Positions 36,159-44,957 of a stretch of DNA of 64,000 nt are shown piece by piece. Below the pieces are notes generated by a model. It was given only the letters and a program-made list of their open reading frames with translations, had not been told where the DNA came from and ran no database searches. The position numbers and the translations under genes are program-made. Positions within the stretch are counted from its first letter, which is position 1. Each line of letters begins with the position of its first letter. Source of the DNA: Gemmatimonadota bacterium (lineage in GTDB: Bacteria > Gemmatimonadota > Gemmatimonadetes > Longimicrobiales > Gaopeijiaceae); NCBI GenBank assembly GCA_041390125.1, contig JAWKQN010000022.1, forward strand, positions 1-64,000. The letters are read 5' to 3'.

Positions 36159-37091
36159 ATGGAACGCATCGAGATTCCCAATCTGGCGACCTACAGCCCC
36201 TTCTCGCTCTCCGACGTGATGGTGGGAGCGCCGCTGGCGGCGCGTCTCGTGCTCGGGGCCACGCCGCTGGGACGCGCCGTACAGGCGGCGGCCTTCATGG
36301 GCTACGCGGGCAGCGCATTGCTGGACTGGGCCGTCCGCATGGGCGTGCGGCGCGTGGACTTCGAGCGCGAGTTCGGCGCCGACGTGCATCGCCTGGACCC
36401 GATGCCGCGGGAGGTGCGCCAGCGGGAGGTCACCGCGCTGGTGGAGCGACTCAACGACGGCTACACGGACGAGCGGGTGCCGCGCGCGGAGCTGGCCCGT
36501 CGGGCGAACCGGCGGCTCACCGACTATCTCGCCACGCTCACCGGGCAGGTGGTGGAGACGAGCTCGGAGATCCGGGGAATGACGCTGGCCGGTGTGCTGC
36601 TGCCGTTCGCGCATGGCGCCTGCGACATCGTCTCGGGCGACATCGCCATCTTCCGCGACACCGGGGTGTTCGAGGGGCACATCCTGGCCCACGAGCTCGT
36701 GCACCGCAGGGGGTACTTCAAGGAGCTGCACGCGCAGGTGCTCGCCCACCTGGCCCTGGCGACGTCCGGGGATCCGGTGCTCGTGCAATCGACGCTCGCC
36801 GAGCGCTTGAACCGCAACGTGCAGACGCTCGCCAGGGAGGACCTCGCCGAGCACCGGCGCCTGGTCGAGCGGTCCGGCCTGCGGCCCGAGCTCGCCTCCT
36901 CCTTCCTGGCGGTGCTGCCGGAAGGCACCCGCAGCGGCGTCTCCGACGCGCTGCGTCAGCTCTACGACGCGCGCATGCGTCTGACGGGGCAGAACGGGCT
37001 CAGCGACTACTGGGAGGGATTCACGAACTTCCTGTGGACCTTCCAGCGCGGGACCGAGGCCCGCCAGCCGCGGGCCCACGCCCGCATCTAG
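36159..37091 (+). CDS. Membrane-associated HExxH metallopeptidase-like protein (DUF3810-like)
   Basis: 310 residues from the ATG at 36159, with GAGGA just upstream. A hydrophobic stretch lies near residues 20-65 (PLAARLVLGATPLGRAVQAA, then GYAGSALLDWAV). The centre contains GHILAHELVHRRGYFKELHA, an HExxH zinc-site motif with a Glu further on; LAHLAL follows. It resembles DUF3810-type proteins in having a membrane-proximal HELxH segment, but that assignment is tentative. Substrate unknown. It is divergent from the kinase/PP2C genes. Confidence 0.7.
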   Translation: MERIEIPNLATYSPFSLSDVMVGAPLAARLVLGATPLGRAVQAAAFMGYAGSALLDWAVRMGVRRVDFEREFGADVHRLDPMPREVRQREVTALVERLNDGYTDERVPRAELARRANRRLTDYLATLTGQVVETSSEIRGMTLAGVLLPFAHGACDIVSGDIAIFRDTGVFEGHILAHELVHRRGYFKELHAQVLAHLALATSGDPVLVQSTLAERLNRNVQTLAREDLAEHRRLVERSGLRPELASSFLAVLPEGTRSGVSDALRQLYDARMRLTGQNGLSDYWEGFTNFLWTFQRGTEARQPRAHARI

Positions 37092-37214
37092 GGAGAGCAC
37101 CGCAGCGCGGACGCCGCCCCCCCGGGCCAGGTCGATGAGCGCTGGCGACGGGATTTCCTGCGTAGGGGACAGATGCCGGCCCCCGCCGGCGGGTCCCGTA
37201 CGCCGTGAGGTCCC

Positions 37215-39782
37215 ATGCGATCGCCCGCCCTGCTCCGACTCTGTACCGTGCTGGTCTTCGCCGCCCTGGCCGCCTGCGACAGCGGTTCGGACGGCACCGA
37301 TCCGCCCGCCGTCACGGTGAGCGCCACCCCCACCTCCCTGGCCCTCCTGGTCGGAGACACCGCCACGGTCTCGGCGACCGTCTCGGGAGGATCGGCGTCC
37401 GTGGTCTGGACCTCGTCGGCCCAGTCCGTGGCGTCCGTGGACGCCCAGGGCCGGGTGCAGGCCCTCTCGGCCGGGACGGCCACCCTGACGGCCACGGCCG
37501 GCGCGGCGAGCGCGGACGTGTCCGTCCAGGTGAGCGCCGCCGCGCCGACCCTGTCCGTCGGAGCCATCACCCAGGGGGGGCAGCCGGTCGGCAGCGCCCC
37601 CCTGGCCGGGACCTTCCAGGTCTCCGTCGAATGGGACGGGCTGCCCAACACGTTCGAGGGGACCGTCACCATCCTTCTCGACGACGTCCCCTTCGGCCGC
37701 GCGCCCGTCTCGGGGGGCGCGGGTGGGGGCGGTGGGGCGGCCGCGGCGGCCTTCGTGCGCGGGCAGGCGACGGTGGACGTGCCCATGCCGGTCTCGGCGA
37801 TCAGCGGCGACCTGCTGCAGAACGGAACCACCTCCGTCACCGCGGCGTTGGCCACCCTGCAGGGCGTCCCCGTCGGCACCGTTGCGCAGGGCGGCACCAT
37901 CAACGCGCAGAACCCATCGGGCGCGACGCTCCGCCTCCGCGGATTGGGAGGCTCGTCCGTCGCGCTGAACGGCACGCTCTACATGCCGGGCGGCCTGGAC
38001 GTGGAGATCCGCCGGGTGGGCCTGGACGGCCTGGACCTGACCGCGGCCGACCTCGAGCTGGTCGAGGTGCTCCGCGGTCCGCAGGGCACGCTCTACGGCG
38101 GAAATGCCGTGGGCGGCGTGGTCAACCTCGTCCTCCCCTCCTCGCAGACCCATCCGGCGGGGCTGGCGGGGGTGGAGGGCACCTTCCGCTTCGACTCCAT
38201 CTGGGCCCGTCGGAGCGACGGATCGCGGGTGCGCGAGCCCGTGTTCGACGTCGTGATCGACGGCTCGCTCCGCCTGGCGGCGCCGTACGAGCTCGGTCTG
38301 GACTACGTCGGCCCCACCTTCGACGGCGCGTTCACGTTCCCGCCGGTCGGTGAGCGCTGGTATGGTGCAGGGTTCACGGCGGAGGAGATCGCGGCCGTGA
38401 CCGGCTTCCGGTGGTCGGATCCGTCCCCCACCGTCGTGGACCTCGGGGCAGGCCTCACCGGGTGCGAGATGCGGATCGGCGACTCCTACGCCTCGCTCAC
38501 CCCGTTCACGTCGACGGACGGCATGGCGGAGACCACCGGCCTCAGCCGGTACCTGGCCGCCCTCTGCCGCGACGCGATGGACAACACGGCGGAGCATCGC
38601 TTCCGCGCGGGCAATGTCGACTACCGCATCGGGGTGGACCTCACCGGCCCGCAGATCTCGTGGAGCACGGGCAGCGGATTCCTGGCGGACCGCGCCACGA
38701 ATCCGGCGGGTTCGCTGGCGGCCTGGACCGCGAGCGACGCCGCGAGTGGTCTCTCCCCGGAGACCTGGGCCCGGCTCGAACGCTACGCTCCGGGTCTCAC
38801 GCCGGCGGATGCCTGCATCACGGGGGACGCGAGCGGCGGCACGTGCGAGCCCGTGCAGGTGCAGCTGTCCACACCGCTCCGCTACGACGCCTGGTCGATC
38901 TCCCCGAACCCGGGGTGGTACTCGCTCCAGATCGGCGCGGGCGACAAGGCGGGCAACCTCGGCCTCTCGACGGCGTTGCGGTACGTGCGCGACGAGGTCG
39001 CGCCCACGCTCTCCCCCACCGTCTCCTGGGACGGGACGCTGGCCGCGGGCCAGGACGAATCCTTCGCGGTCGATGCGAGCGACGACTTCGATCTGTACAA
39101 GGAGCAGATGTGGCTGGAGTACGGGACCATCCGGATCGGAACGCTGCCGGGTCGGATCTCGCTGCGGTTCGACGACATCTATGAGCAGTCGCATACGCTC
39201 GCGGCGACGCTGCGACCGTACGGCAGCCTGGAGACGGTGCAGAGCGCGTCGTTCCCCCGACCCAGCGGCACCATCCGGGGCCTGGAGCGCCTCCGCGCCC
39301 TGATCCGCGATGCCGGGGGCAACACCACCACCACGGAGCTGGCGCTGGGCGGCACGTTGAGCCCGCGCCCCGGCACCTTCGGGCCGGTGGGCGGGATGGA
39401 TTGGTGGCAGATCAAGTCGGCTCCGACCGTCTGCGTGGACAAGGGAGGAGGCTGCGGGGCATCGCCCACCAGCGCGGCGCTCGAGGTCGAAGCCCGCATT
39501 CCGGCGGGGGCCAGCCTCCCCGTGGTCGGTGCCCGGTTCCTGATCGGCACCGCCGGCCTGGACGGCGCGGGCGACGTGTGGATGCCGCTGGGCACCGGCA
39601 GCACCGTCTCCGTGCAGGACAATGGGTCGTGGTTCCAGCACTACTTCCGGGAGACGGTGGATTTCAGCACGCTCCCGCTCCGCTCCGGCCAGCAGTACTG
39701 GCTGGCCGCCGTGGGCGTGGATGCGGACGGGAACGGGCTGCTGAGCGGAAAGGTCGCGCTGAGCCTCGACTTCCGCTTCTGA
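37215..39782 (+). CDS. Big_2 lipoprotein containing a TonB-plug-like segment
   Basis: 855 residues. The signal peptide ends LAAC with Cys21, a canonical lipobox. Residues ~33-107 are a Big_2 Ig-like domain (ASVDAQGRVQALSAGTATL). A Gly/Ala run lies near 167-179. Residues ~237-307 read as the C-terminal half of a TonB receptor plug: LRLRGLGGSSVALNG, then LELVEVLRGPQGTLYGGNAV and a VVNLVLP ending. No 22-strand barrel follows. Instead there are about 550 residues of beta-rich, Ig-like sequence (DLTGPQISW, DEVAPTLSPTVSW) with paired Cys, ending KVALSLDFRF. The frame is uninterrupted across the junction. Surface lipoprotein of unknown role; the plug fragment is highly atypical here. Confidence 0.8.
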   Translation: MRSPALLRLCTVLVFAALAACDSGSDGTDPPAVTVSATPTSLALLVGDTATVSATVSGGSASVVWTSSAQSVASVDAQGRVQALSAGTATLTATAGAASADVSVQVSAAAPTLSVGAITQGGQPVGSAPLAGTFQVSVEWDGLPNTFEGTVTILLDDVPFGRAPVSGGAGGGGGAAAAAFVRGQATVDVPMPVSAISGDLLQNGTTSVTAALATLQGVPVGTVAQGGTINAQNPSGATLRLRGLGGSSVALNGTLYMPGGLDVEIRRVGLDGLDLTAADLELVEVLRGPQGTLYGGNAVGGVVNLVLPSSQTHPAGLAGVEGTFRFDSIWARRSDGSRVREPVFDVVIDGSLRLAAPYELGLDYVGPTFDGAFTFPPVGERWYGAGFTAEEIAAVTGFRWSDPSPTVVDLGAGLTGCEMRIGDSYASLTPFTSTDGMAETTGLSRYLAALCRDAMDNTAEHRFRAGNVDYRIGVDLTGPQISWSTGSGFLADRATNPAGSLAAWTASDAASGLSPETWARLERYAPGLTPADACITGDASGGTCEPVQVQLSTPLRYDAWSISPNPGWYSLQIGAGDKAGNLGLSTALRYVRDEVAPTLSPTVSWDGTLAAGQDESFAVDASDDFDLYKEQMWLEYGTIRIGTLPGRISLRFDDIYEQSHTLAATLRPYGSLETVQSASFPRPSGTIRGLERLRALIRDAGGNTTTTELALGGTLSPRPGTFGPVGGMDWWQIKSAPTVCVDKGGGCGASPTSAALEVEARIPAGASLPVVGARFLIGTAGLDGAGDVWMPLGTGSTVSVQDNGSWFQHYFRETVDFSTLPLRSGQQYWLAAVGVDADGNGLLSGKVALSLDFRF

Positions 39783-39906
39783 TGCGCCTGGTGGACGAGC
39801 CGGTCCGGTGCCTGGGCCGGGCCGGCTTGTTCACCGTGCGCCCCCGGGCGCAGGTTGGGGCAGGCTCCGCCCTGTCGCGGAGGCCGGACCGAAGCCCCCC
39901 GCGCCC

Positions 39907-40539
39907 ATGCTCCCGAGCCCCGATCCCCCGTCGTCCGGCGCCGTCACGCGCCTCCTGCTCGACCTCCGCGGAGGGGACGAGCGGGCCGTGGACCATCTGC
40001 TGCCCCTGCTCTACGAGGAGCTGCGCATCCTGGCGGCGCAGCGGCTGCGCCACGAACGACCCGGGCACACGTTGGGTGCGACCGCGCTGGTGCACGAGGC
40101 GTACCTCAAGCTGGTGGATCAGTCGCGCGTGGAATGGCAGAGCCGCGCGCATTTCCTCGCCGTCGCGTCGCAGGCCATGCGCCGCATCCTCATCAACCAC
40201 GCGGAGGCGCGTCAGGCGGCGAAGCGTGGTGGAGGCGCCGCGCACGTCCCGCTCGACGAGGTCGCCGACCTGCTCACGGAGGCTCAGGTGGCCGAGCTCG
40301 TGGCGCTGGAACGGGCGCTCGCCGACCTGGAGCGCGTCAATCCGCGCGGTGCGCACGTGGTGACATATCGCTTCTTCGGCGGATTGACCTTCGACGAGAT
40401 CGCCGAGGCCATGGGGATCGCCCCCATCACGGCGCGTCGGAGCTGGGATGCCGCGCGTGCCTGGTTGCGCCGGGCGCTCCGCGAGGACCTTCCCGGCTGG
40501 GCCGGCCCGGTGGACGGCGCCGAGGACGGAGCGCGGTGA
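39907..40539 (+). CDS. ECF-type RNA polymerase sigma factor (acidobacterial/TIGR02999-like)
   Basis: 210 residues from the ATG at 39907. The sigma-2 region shows ATALVHEAYLKLV and AHFLAVASQAMRRILINHA, typical of the ECF group often found next to TPR-bearing Ser/Thr kinases in Acidobacteria, Planctomycetes and Gemmatimonadota. The sigma-4 region is TFDEIAEAMGIAPITARRSW. No anti-sigma gene is adjacent. Its TGA overlaps the kinase GTG, so the kinase probably controls this factor's activity. Confidence 0.92.
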   Translation: MLPSPDPPSSGAVTRLLLDLRGGDERAVDHLLPLLYEELRILAAQRLRHERPGHTLGATALVHEAYLKLVDQSRVEWQSRAHFLAVASQAMRRILINHAEARQAAKRGGGAAHVPLDEVADLLTEAQVAELVALERALADLERVNPRGAHVVTYRFFGGLTFDEIAEAMGIAPITARRSWDAARAWLRRALREDLPGWAGPVDGAEDGAR

Positions 40540-43226
40540 GCCCGGCCGACTGGCGCCGGCTGGAGGAGCTGCTGCATGCGGCTTCCCAGCGGCCCCCGCA
40601 CGAGCGCGCGGCGTTCCTCGCGGAGGTGACGGCGGGGGACACCACGCTGGCCGCCGAGATCATGAGCCTCCTCGACGAGCTGGACGCGGACCCCGCATTC
40701 CTCCAGACCCCGGTGCTGCACATCCGGGGAAGCCCGGCGGACGACGCGGAGGAGCGGCTGGGTCCCTACCGCATCGTCCGCCCGCTCGGCGGCGGGGGGA
40801 TGGGCGATGTCTATCTCGCGGTGCGCGACGATCCCTACCAACTCGTCGCGGTCAAGCGCGTGCGGGGCGAGCTGGGAGGTCCGGAGGCGGATCGCCGCTT
40901 CCGCAACGAGGGTCGGATCCTCGCGGCCCTGAGCCATCCCAACATCGCACGCCTGCTCGACGTCGGCACTGATCGGGCCGGGCGTCCCTACGTGGTGATG
41001 GAGTACGTGCCCGGTGTGCCCGTGGACCAGCACGCCGATGCGGAACGCCTCGACATCCCCGCCCGCATCCGCCTCTTCCAGACGCTCTGCTCGGCGGTGC
41101 AGCACGCGCACCAGAGCCTCATCGTCCATCGGGACATCAAGCCCGCCAACGTCCTCGTCACCGAGGACGGGACGCCCAAGCTGCTCGACTTCGGGATCGG
41201 CAAGATCCTGGACGCGGATGCGGGAACGGTGGGACTGACGCGCACGGAGCATCGCGCGCTGACCCCCGAGTACGCGTCGCCGGAGCAGATCCGCGGGGAG
41301 GCCATCACCACGGCGACCGACATCTACTCCCTGGGCGTGTTGCTCCACGAGCTCCTCGGCGGTCGGCGGCCGTTCGGGGATGGAGGGCTCAGCGGGCGCG
41401 CGCTGGAAGACCGCATCCTGGAGCGGGAGCCACCGCCACCCAGCGCGGCGCTCCTGCGCGACCCGGACGCACAGGTGCGCGCACGCGGACGTGCCCTGAC
41501 CGGCGACCTCGACACCATCGTGCTCAAGGCGATGCGCAAGGAGCCGTATCGGCGCTACACGTCGGCCGCCGCGCTCGCCGAGGACCTGCAACGTCACCTG
41601 GACGGGCTGCCGGTGCTGGCCCGACCCACCACGCTCGGGTACCGCACCGGCAAGTTCGTGCGACGCCATCGGCTCCCGGTGGGCATCGGCAGCCTGCTCG
41701 CCGTCACGCTGCTCGCCTCCACGACGGTCGCGCGCGCGCAGGCGCACCGGATCCAGGAGGAATCGCAACGCGTCGCGCACGAACGTGACAAGGCCTTCCA
41801 GGTCCGCACGTTCCTGCTGGAGACGTTTGGAGCCACGGGGCCCGATCTGCCGCTGGGCGGCAACGCCACGGCCCGCGCCCTTCTCGATGCGCGCGCTCGC
41901 ACGCTGGAGGAGGTCGGCGACCCGGAGCTGCGGGGAGAATTCCTGGACGTGCTGGCGGAGGGCTACGAGAAGCTCGGGCTCTTCGAGGAGGCCGAGCGGC
42001 ACGCACGCGCGGGGCTGCGGCTGCGCACCGACCTCTTCGGCCCGCAGCACGGGGACGTCGCCACGTCGCTCAACACCCTGGGCTGGATCCTCCACCAGCG
42101 TGGGCGCCTCGAAGAGGCGGACTCCCTCCTGCGCACGGCGGTGGCGCTGCGGCGGACGCTCCATCCGGAGGGACACGAGCAACTGGCGCGCTCGCTCAAC
42201 GACCTCGGCGTCGTGCGTGAAGCCGCGCGCGACTACGAGGAGGCGGAGCGCCTGTACCGGGAATCGATGGAGATGCGGCGCGCCGCCCTCGGCGAAGACG
42301 ACCGCGGGGTTGCGGTGACGGAGAGCAATCTCGCGGTCGTCCAGTATCGACTGGGACGCCTCCCGGAAGCGATCGGCACCGCGACGCGCGCGGTGGAGAC
42401 CTTCCGGCGGGTCAGTGGCCCCGACCATCAGCGCACCCTGATCGTCGAGACCAACCTCGCCGCCTTCCGGGTGGCTCAGGGCGACTTCGACGGCGCCATC
42501 GACCTGTATCGGGACCTGCTGGCCCGTCGTACGCGCGTGCTGGGGCCTTCGCACGTGGACGTGGCGTTGACGATGGGCCACCTGGCGGCGGCGCTCCGCC
42601 AGGCCGGCGAGATGGAGGAGGCGCGCGCCCTCCTGGAGCGGAGCCTCGCGCTCCAGCGTGACGCCTACGGAGGCGACCACCCGCTGGTCGCATCCACGAT
42701 GGCCAACCTGGCGCAGGTGCTGTCGCTGCGGGACGACCACGCCGAGGCGGCGCGGCACTTCCGGGAGGCGATCGCGGTGCGCGAGCGGCTGGACGGGCGC
42801 GCGGCGGTCCCCGCCGCCCTGCTGGAGGCGCTGGCGCTCGAGCTGGAGCGGCTCGGCACCGCCTCGGAGGCCGAGTCGTTGCGCCGGGAGGCGCTCGCCG
42901 CGATCAGCGCCCGGGCGGGCGCGGACTCCCCGCAGGCGGCCGGTGCCCGCTTCCGCCTGGGCGGCTACCTCCGGCGGAGCGGACAGCCCGCGGAGGCGAC
43001 CCGCGAGCTGCGTACGGCGCTCGGCCTGTTCGAAACGGCTGCAGCACCCGATGCCGCCTGGGTACGCGCGACCCGCGCGGAGCTGGCCCTGGCCTACGCC
43101 GACGCGAACGCGTGGGCGGACGCCGCCACCCTGTACGCACAGCTGGAGGCCGAGGCGCTTCCCGACGCCGACACGCTCGCGGACGTCCTCGACGCCCTGG
43201 GCCGACGCATCCGCGCGGCGCGCTGA
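40536..43226 (+). CDS. Transmembrane Ser/Thr kinase with TPR sensor region
   Basis: 896 residues from the GTG at 40536 that overlaps the sigma-factor stop. An N-terminal ~70-residue helix-rich segment is followed by a kinase domain (~75-345): LGGGGMGDVYLA, VAVKRV, HRDIKPANV, LLDFGIGKI and YASPEQI, all intact. One transmembrane helix lies near residues 370-390 (LPVGIGSLLAVTLLASTTV). The rest (~420-890) is tetratricopeptide repeats with TPR_12-like units (VATSLNTLGWILHQRGRLEEA, SLNDLGVVREAARDYEEAER). The arrangement puts TPRs in the periplasm and the kinase in the cytoplasm. It pairs with the ECF sigma factor, a known association in several phyla. Confidence 0.93.
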   Translation: MSPADWRRLEELLHAASQRPPHERAAFLAEVTAGDTTLAAEIMSLLDELDADPAFLQTPVLHIRGSPADDAEERLGPYRIVRPLGGGGMGDVYLAVRDDPYQLVAVKRVRGELGGPEADRRFRNEGRILAALSHPNIARLLDVGTDRAGRPYVVMEYVPGVPVDQHADAERLDIPARIRLFQTLCSAVQHAHQSLIVHRDIKPANVLVTEDGTPKLLDFGIGKILDADAGTVGLTRTEHRALTPEYASPEQIRGEAITTATDIYSLGVLLHELLGGRRPFGDGGLSGRALEDRILEREPPPPSAALLRDPDAQVRARGRALTGDLDTIVLKAMRKEPYRRYTSAAALAEDLQRHLDGLPVLARPTTLGYRTGKFVRRHRLPVGIGSLLAVTLLASTTVARAQAHRIQEESQRVAHERDKAFQVRTFLLETFGATGPDLPLGGNATARALLDARARTLEEVGDPELRGEFLDVLAEGYEKLGLFEEAERHARAGLRLRTDLFGPQHGDVATSLNTLGWILHQRGRLEEADSLLRTAVALRRTLHPEGHEQLARSLNDLGVVREAARDYEEAERLYRESMEMRRAALGEDDRGVAVTESNLAVVQYRLGRLPEAIGTATRAVETFRRVSGPDHQRTLIVETNLAAFRVAQGDFDGAIDLYRDLLARRTRVLGPSHVDVALTMGHLAAALRQAGEMEEARALLERSLALQRDAYGGDHPLVASTMANLAQVLSLRDDHAEAARHFREAIAVRERLDGRAAVPAALLEALALELERLGTASEAESLRREALAAISARAGADSPQAAGARFRLGGYLRRSGQPAEATRELRTALGLFETAAAPDAAWVRATRAELALAYADANAWADAATLYAQLEAEALPDADTLADVLDALGRRIRAAR

Positions 43227-43248
43227 ACGCGTCCGACCCGCGCGCCGC

Positions 43249-44934
43249 TCAGGATGCGGGCGGCGTCCCGAAGATCCGACCGAAGAAGTCGCCCGCCTTC
43301 CAGGTGGGCCGTGCGCGCCGCATGGCCACATGGTACCCCGTCAGGAAGTTCACCTGCGCGTGGCTCACCCCCGCCGCGAAGTCGAACCCCTGATCGGCCT
43401 CGTCCCGCGGCGTGTGATACACGTCCCGGCGCCAGGCGGCGTTGATGGCGGAGCCGTCGCGCTCATCACCCGTCTCGAACCCGCTCTTGATGAAGAGCGC
43501 CGGGATCCCCTGGCGGATGAAGCTGAAGTGGTCGCTGCGGATGAAGAGCACCTGCTCCGGGATGGGATCGGGTCCGATCGCCAATCCCATCCGCGCCGCC
43601 GCAGCGCGGACGTCGTCGTCCAACGTGGAGTGATCGGCACCGTAGGGGACGATGTCGCGCAGAGGATGGAACAGGAAGGGCATGTCCAACGAGAAGTTGG
43701 CGACGATGCTCTCCTGTGGGACCGTCGGATGCCGCACCCAATAGTCGGAGCCGAGCAGCCCCCATTCCTCGGCGGTGACGAAGAGGAAGACGACGGAGCG
43801 GCGCGGCGCTGCGGGCAGCGCGGTGAAGGCGCGTGCGATCTCCAACACGATGGCCGACCCGGACGCGTTGTCGTGAGCGCCGTTGTAGATGGAGTCCCCG
43901 TCGACGGCGACCCCGACGCCGAAATGGTCGATGTGCGCGACGTAGACCACGTGCTCGTCGCGCAGGTCGGGATCGGACCCTTCCAGGCGCGCCACCAGGT
44001 TGTGGCTCTCGACGCTGCGGTGGCGCGTCCGGGTGGTCAGTGTCGCCGTGACCGGGAGCTCCATCCGCTGCGGGACGCTCGCACTGGCGCGCGCCAGCAC
44101 GGAATCCAGGGGCACGGGCGAACCGGCGAAGAGCACCTCCACGGCGCCGCTGTTCAGGGTCGCGGATCCCTGGATGGGGCTCTCGCCGGCGCTGGTCTCC
44201 TCGCCCCGGGTCCAGGCGAACCCTCCGCGCTGTGCGCGAGCCACGCTGACGTCCCAGCGGAAGCGCGGATCGTCGGGCGCGTTGAACGAGATCAACCCCA
44301 CGGCCCCGCGTGCGGCGGCTTCGTCCCGCTTGACGCCGCCGGAGGAATAGTAGGCGCGCGGATTCGAGGGCAGGGACGGCGGCGCTCCGCTCAGGACCGC
44401 GACGATCCTCCCCTCCACGTCCAGCCCTTCGTAGTCGTCATAGCCGAACCCGGGGGCGCTGACCCCATAGCCCGCGAAGACGACGGGCGCTGTCACGGTG
44501 GCGTCTTCGCGGTTGGGGTCGGGCGACAGGTAGTAGTCCGTGCCATACTCCAGCGGGAGCGAGCGGCCCTCGCGCTCCAGCGTCATGCGGCTGGCGGACG
44601 CGTCCACCAGGCTCTCACGCAGCGTCACGGCCTGGCGGAAGCCCCCGTCCTCCCCCGCCGGCGCCAGTCCCAGGTCCCGGAGCTGCGTCTCCACGTAGCG
44701 CGAGGCCCCTTCGTAGCCGGGCGTACCCGGCGCCCGCCCGAGCAGGCTGTCGGCCGCCAGCGCGCGGATGTGGCCTTCCACCGCCGCGGGGCGCACCGCG
44801 GCCAGCGCCGCGTCCACCGCGGGCGAATCGAGCGCGACGTCCGAGGTCGGACCGTCGTCCGCGGGCGCGCAGGCCGTGAGGACGACGAGCGCGGCGGGGA
44901 CCCGCGGGACGCGGCGCGATCTTGAACGGGGCAT
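43249..44934 (-). CDS. M28-family metallopeptidase lipoprotein with PA insert
   Basis: 561 residues from the ATG at 44934, with lipobox VVLTAC. It is a predicted periplasmic zinc aminopeptidase. The first ~250 mature residues include a PA-like insert (VVFAGYGVSAPGFGYDDYEG). The M28 core follows with all expected metal-site motifs: VYVAHIDHFG, YNGAHDNASGSA, FVTAEEWGLLGSDYW, FSLDMP and VYHTPRDEADQ. It starts 24 bases after the esterase stop and shares its strand, so they are likely co-transcribed. It converges with the kinase-TPR gene, 22 bases away. Confidence 0.9.
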   Translation of the reverse strand: MPRSRSRRVPRVPAALVVLTACAPADDGPTSDVALDSPAVDAALAAVRPAAVEGHIRALAADSLLGRAPGTPGYEGASRYVETQLRDLGLAPAGEDGGFRQAVTLRESLVDASASRMTLEREGRSLPLEYGTDYYLSPDPNREDATVTAPVVFAGYGVSAPGFGYDDYEGLDVEGRIVAVLSGAPPSLPSNPRAYYSSGGVKRDEAAARGAVGLISFNAPDDPRFRWDVSVARAQRGGFAWTRGEETSAGESPIQGSATLNSGAVEVLFAGSPVPLDSVLARASASVPQRMELPVTATLTTRTRHRSVESHNLVARLEGSDPDLRDEHVVYVAHIDHFGVGVAVDGDSIYNGAHDNASGSAIVLEIARAFTALPAAPRRSVVFLFVTAEEWGLLGSDYWVRHPTVPQESIVANFSLDMPFLFHPLRDIVPYGADHSTLDDDVRAAAARMGLAIGPDPIPEQVLFIRSDHFSFIRQGIPALFIKSGFETGDERDGSAINAAWRRDVYHTPRDEADQGFDFAAGVSHAQVNFLTGYHVAMRRARPTWKAGDFFGRIFGTPPAS

Positions 44935-44957
44935 CGGGATCTCCAGGGTCGGGAGGG

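Noticed and set aside
37950..38160. TonB-plug match in the Ig lipoprotein as a frameshifted receptor pseudogene
   Set aside because: The frame is continuous on both sides, the N-terminus is a lipoprotein, and no barrel sequence lies in any frame downstream. Misassembly cannot be excluded by eye and is listed as a check.
36117..39641. Minus-strand 1174-codon open frame opposite the HExxH and Ig-plug genes
   Set aside because: Composition is Arg/Gly/His/Ala-rich and lacks any motif. The plus-strand genes have lipobox, HExxH and Big/plug motifs in the same span.
40284..43331. Minus-strand 1015-codon frame opposite the TPR kinase
   Set aside because: Shadow of the kinase gene; no recognisable domain.
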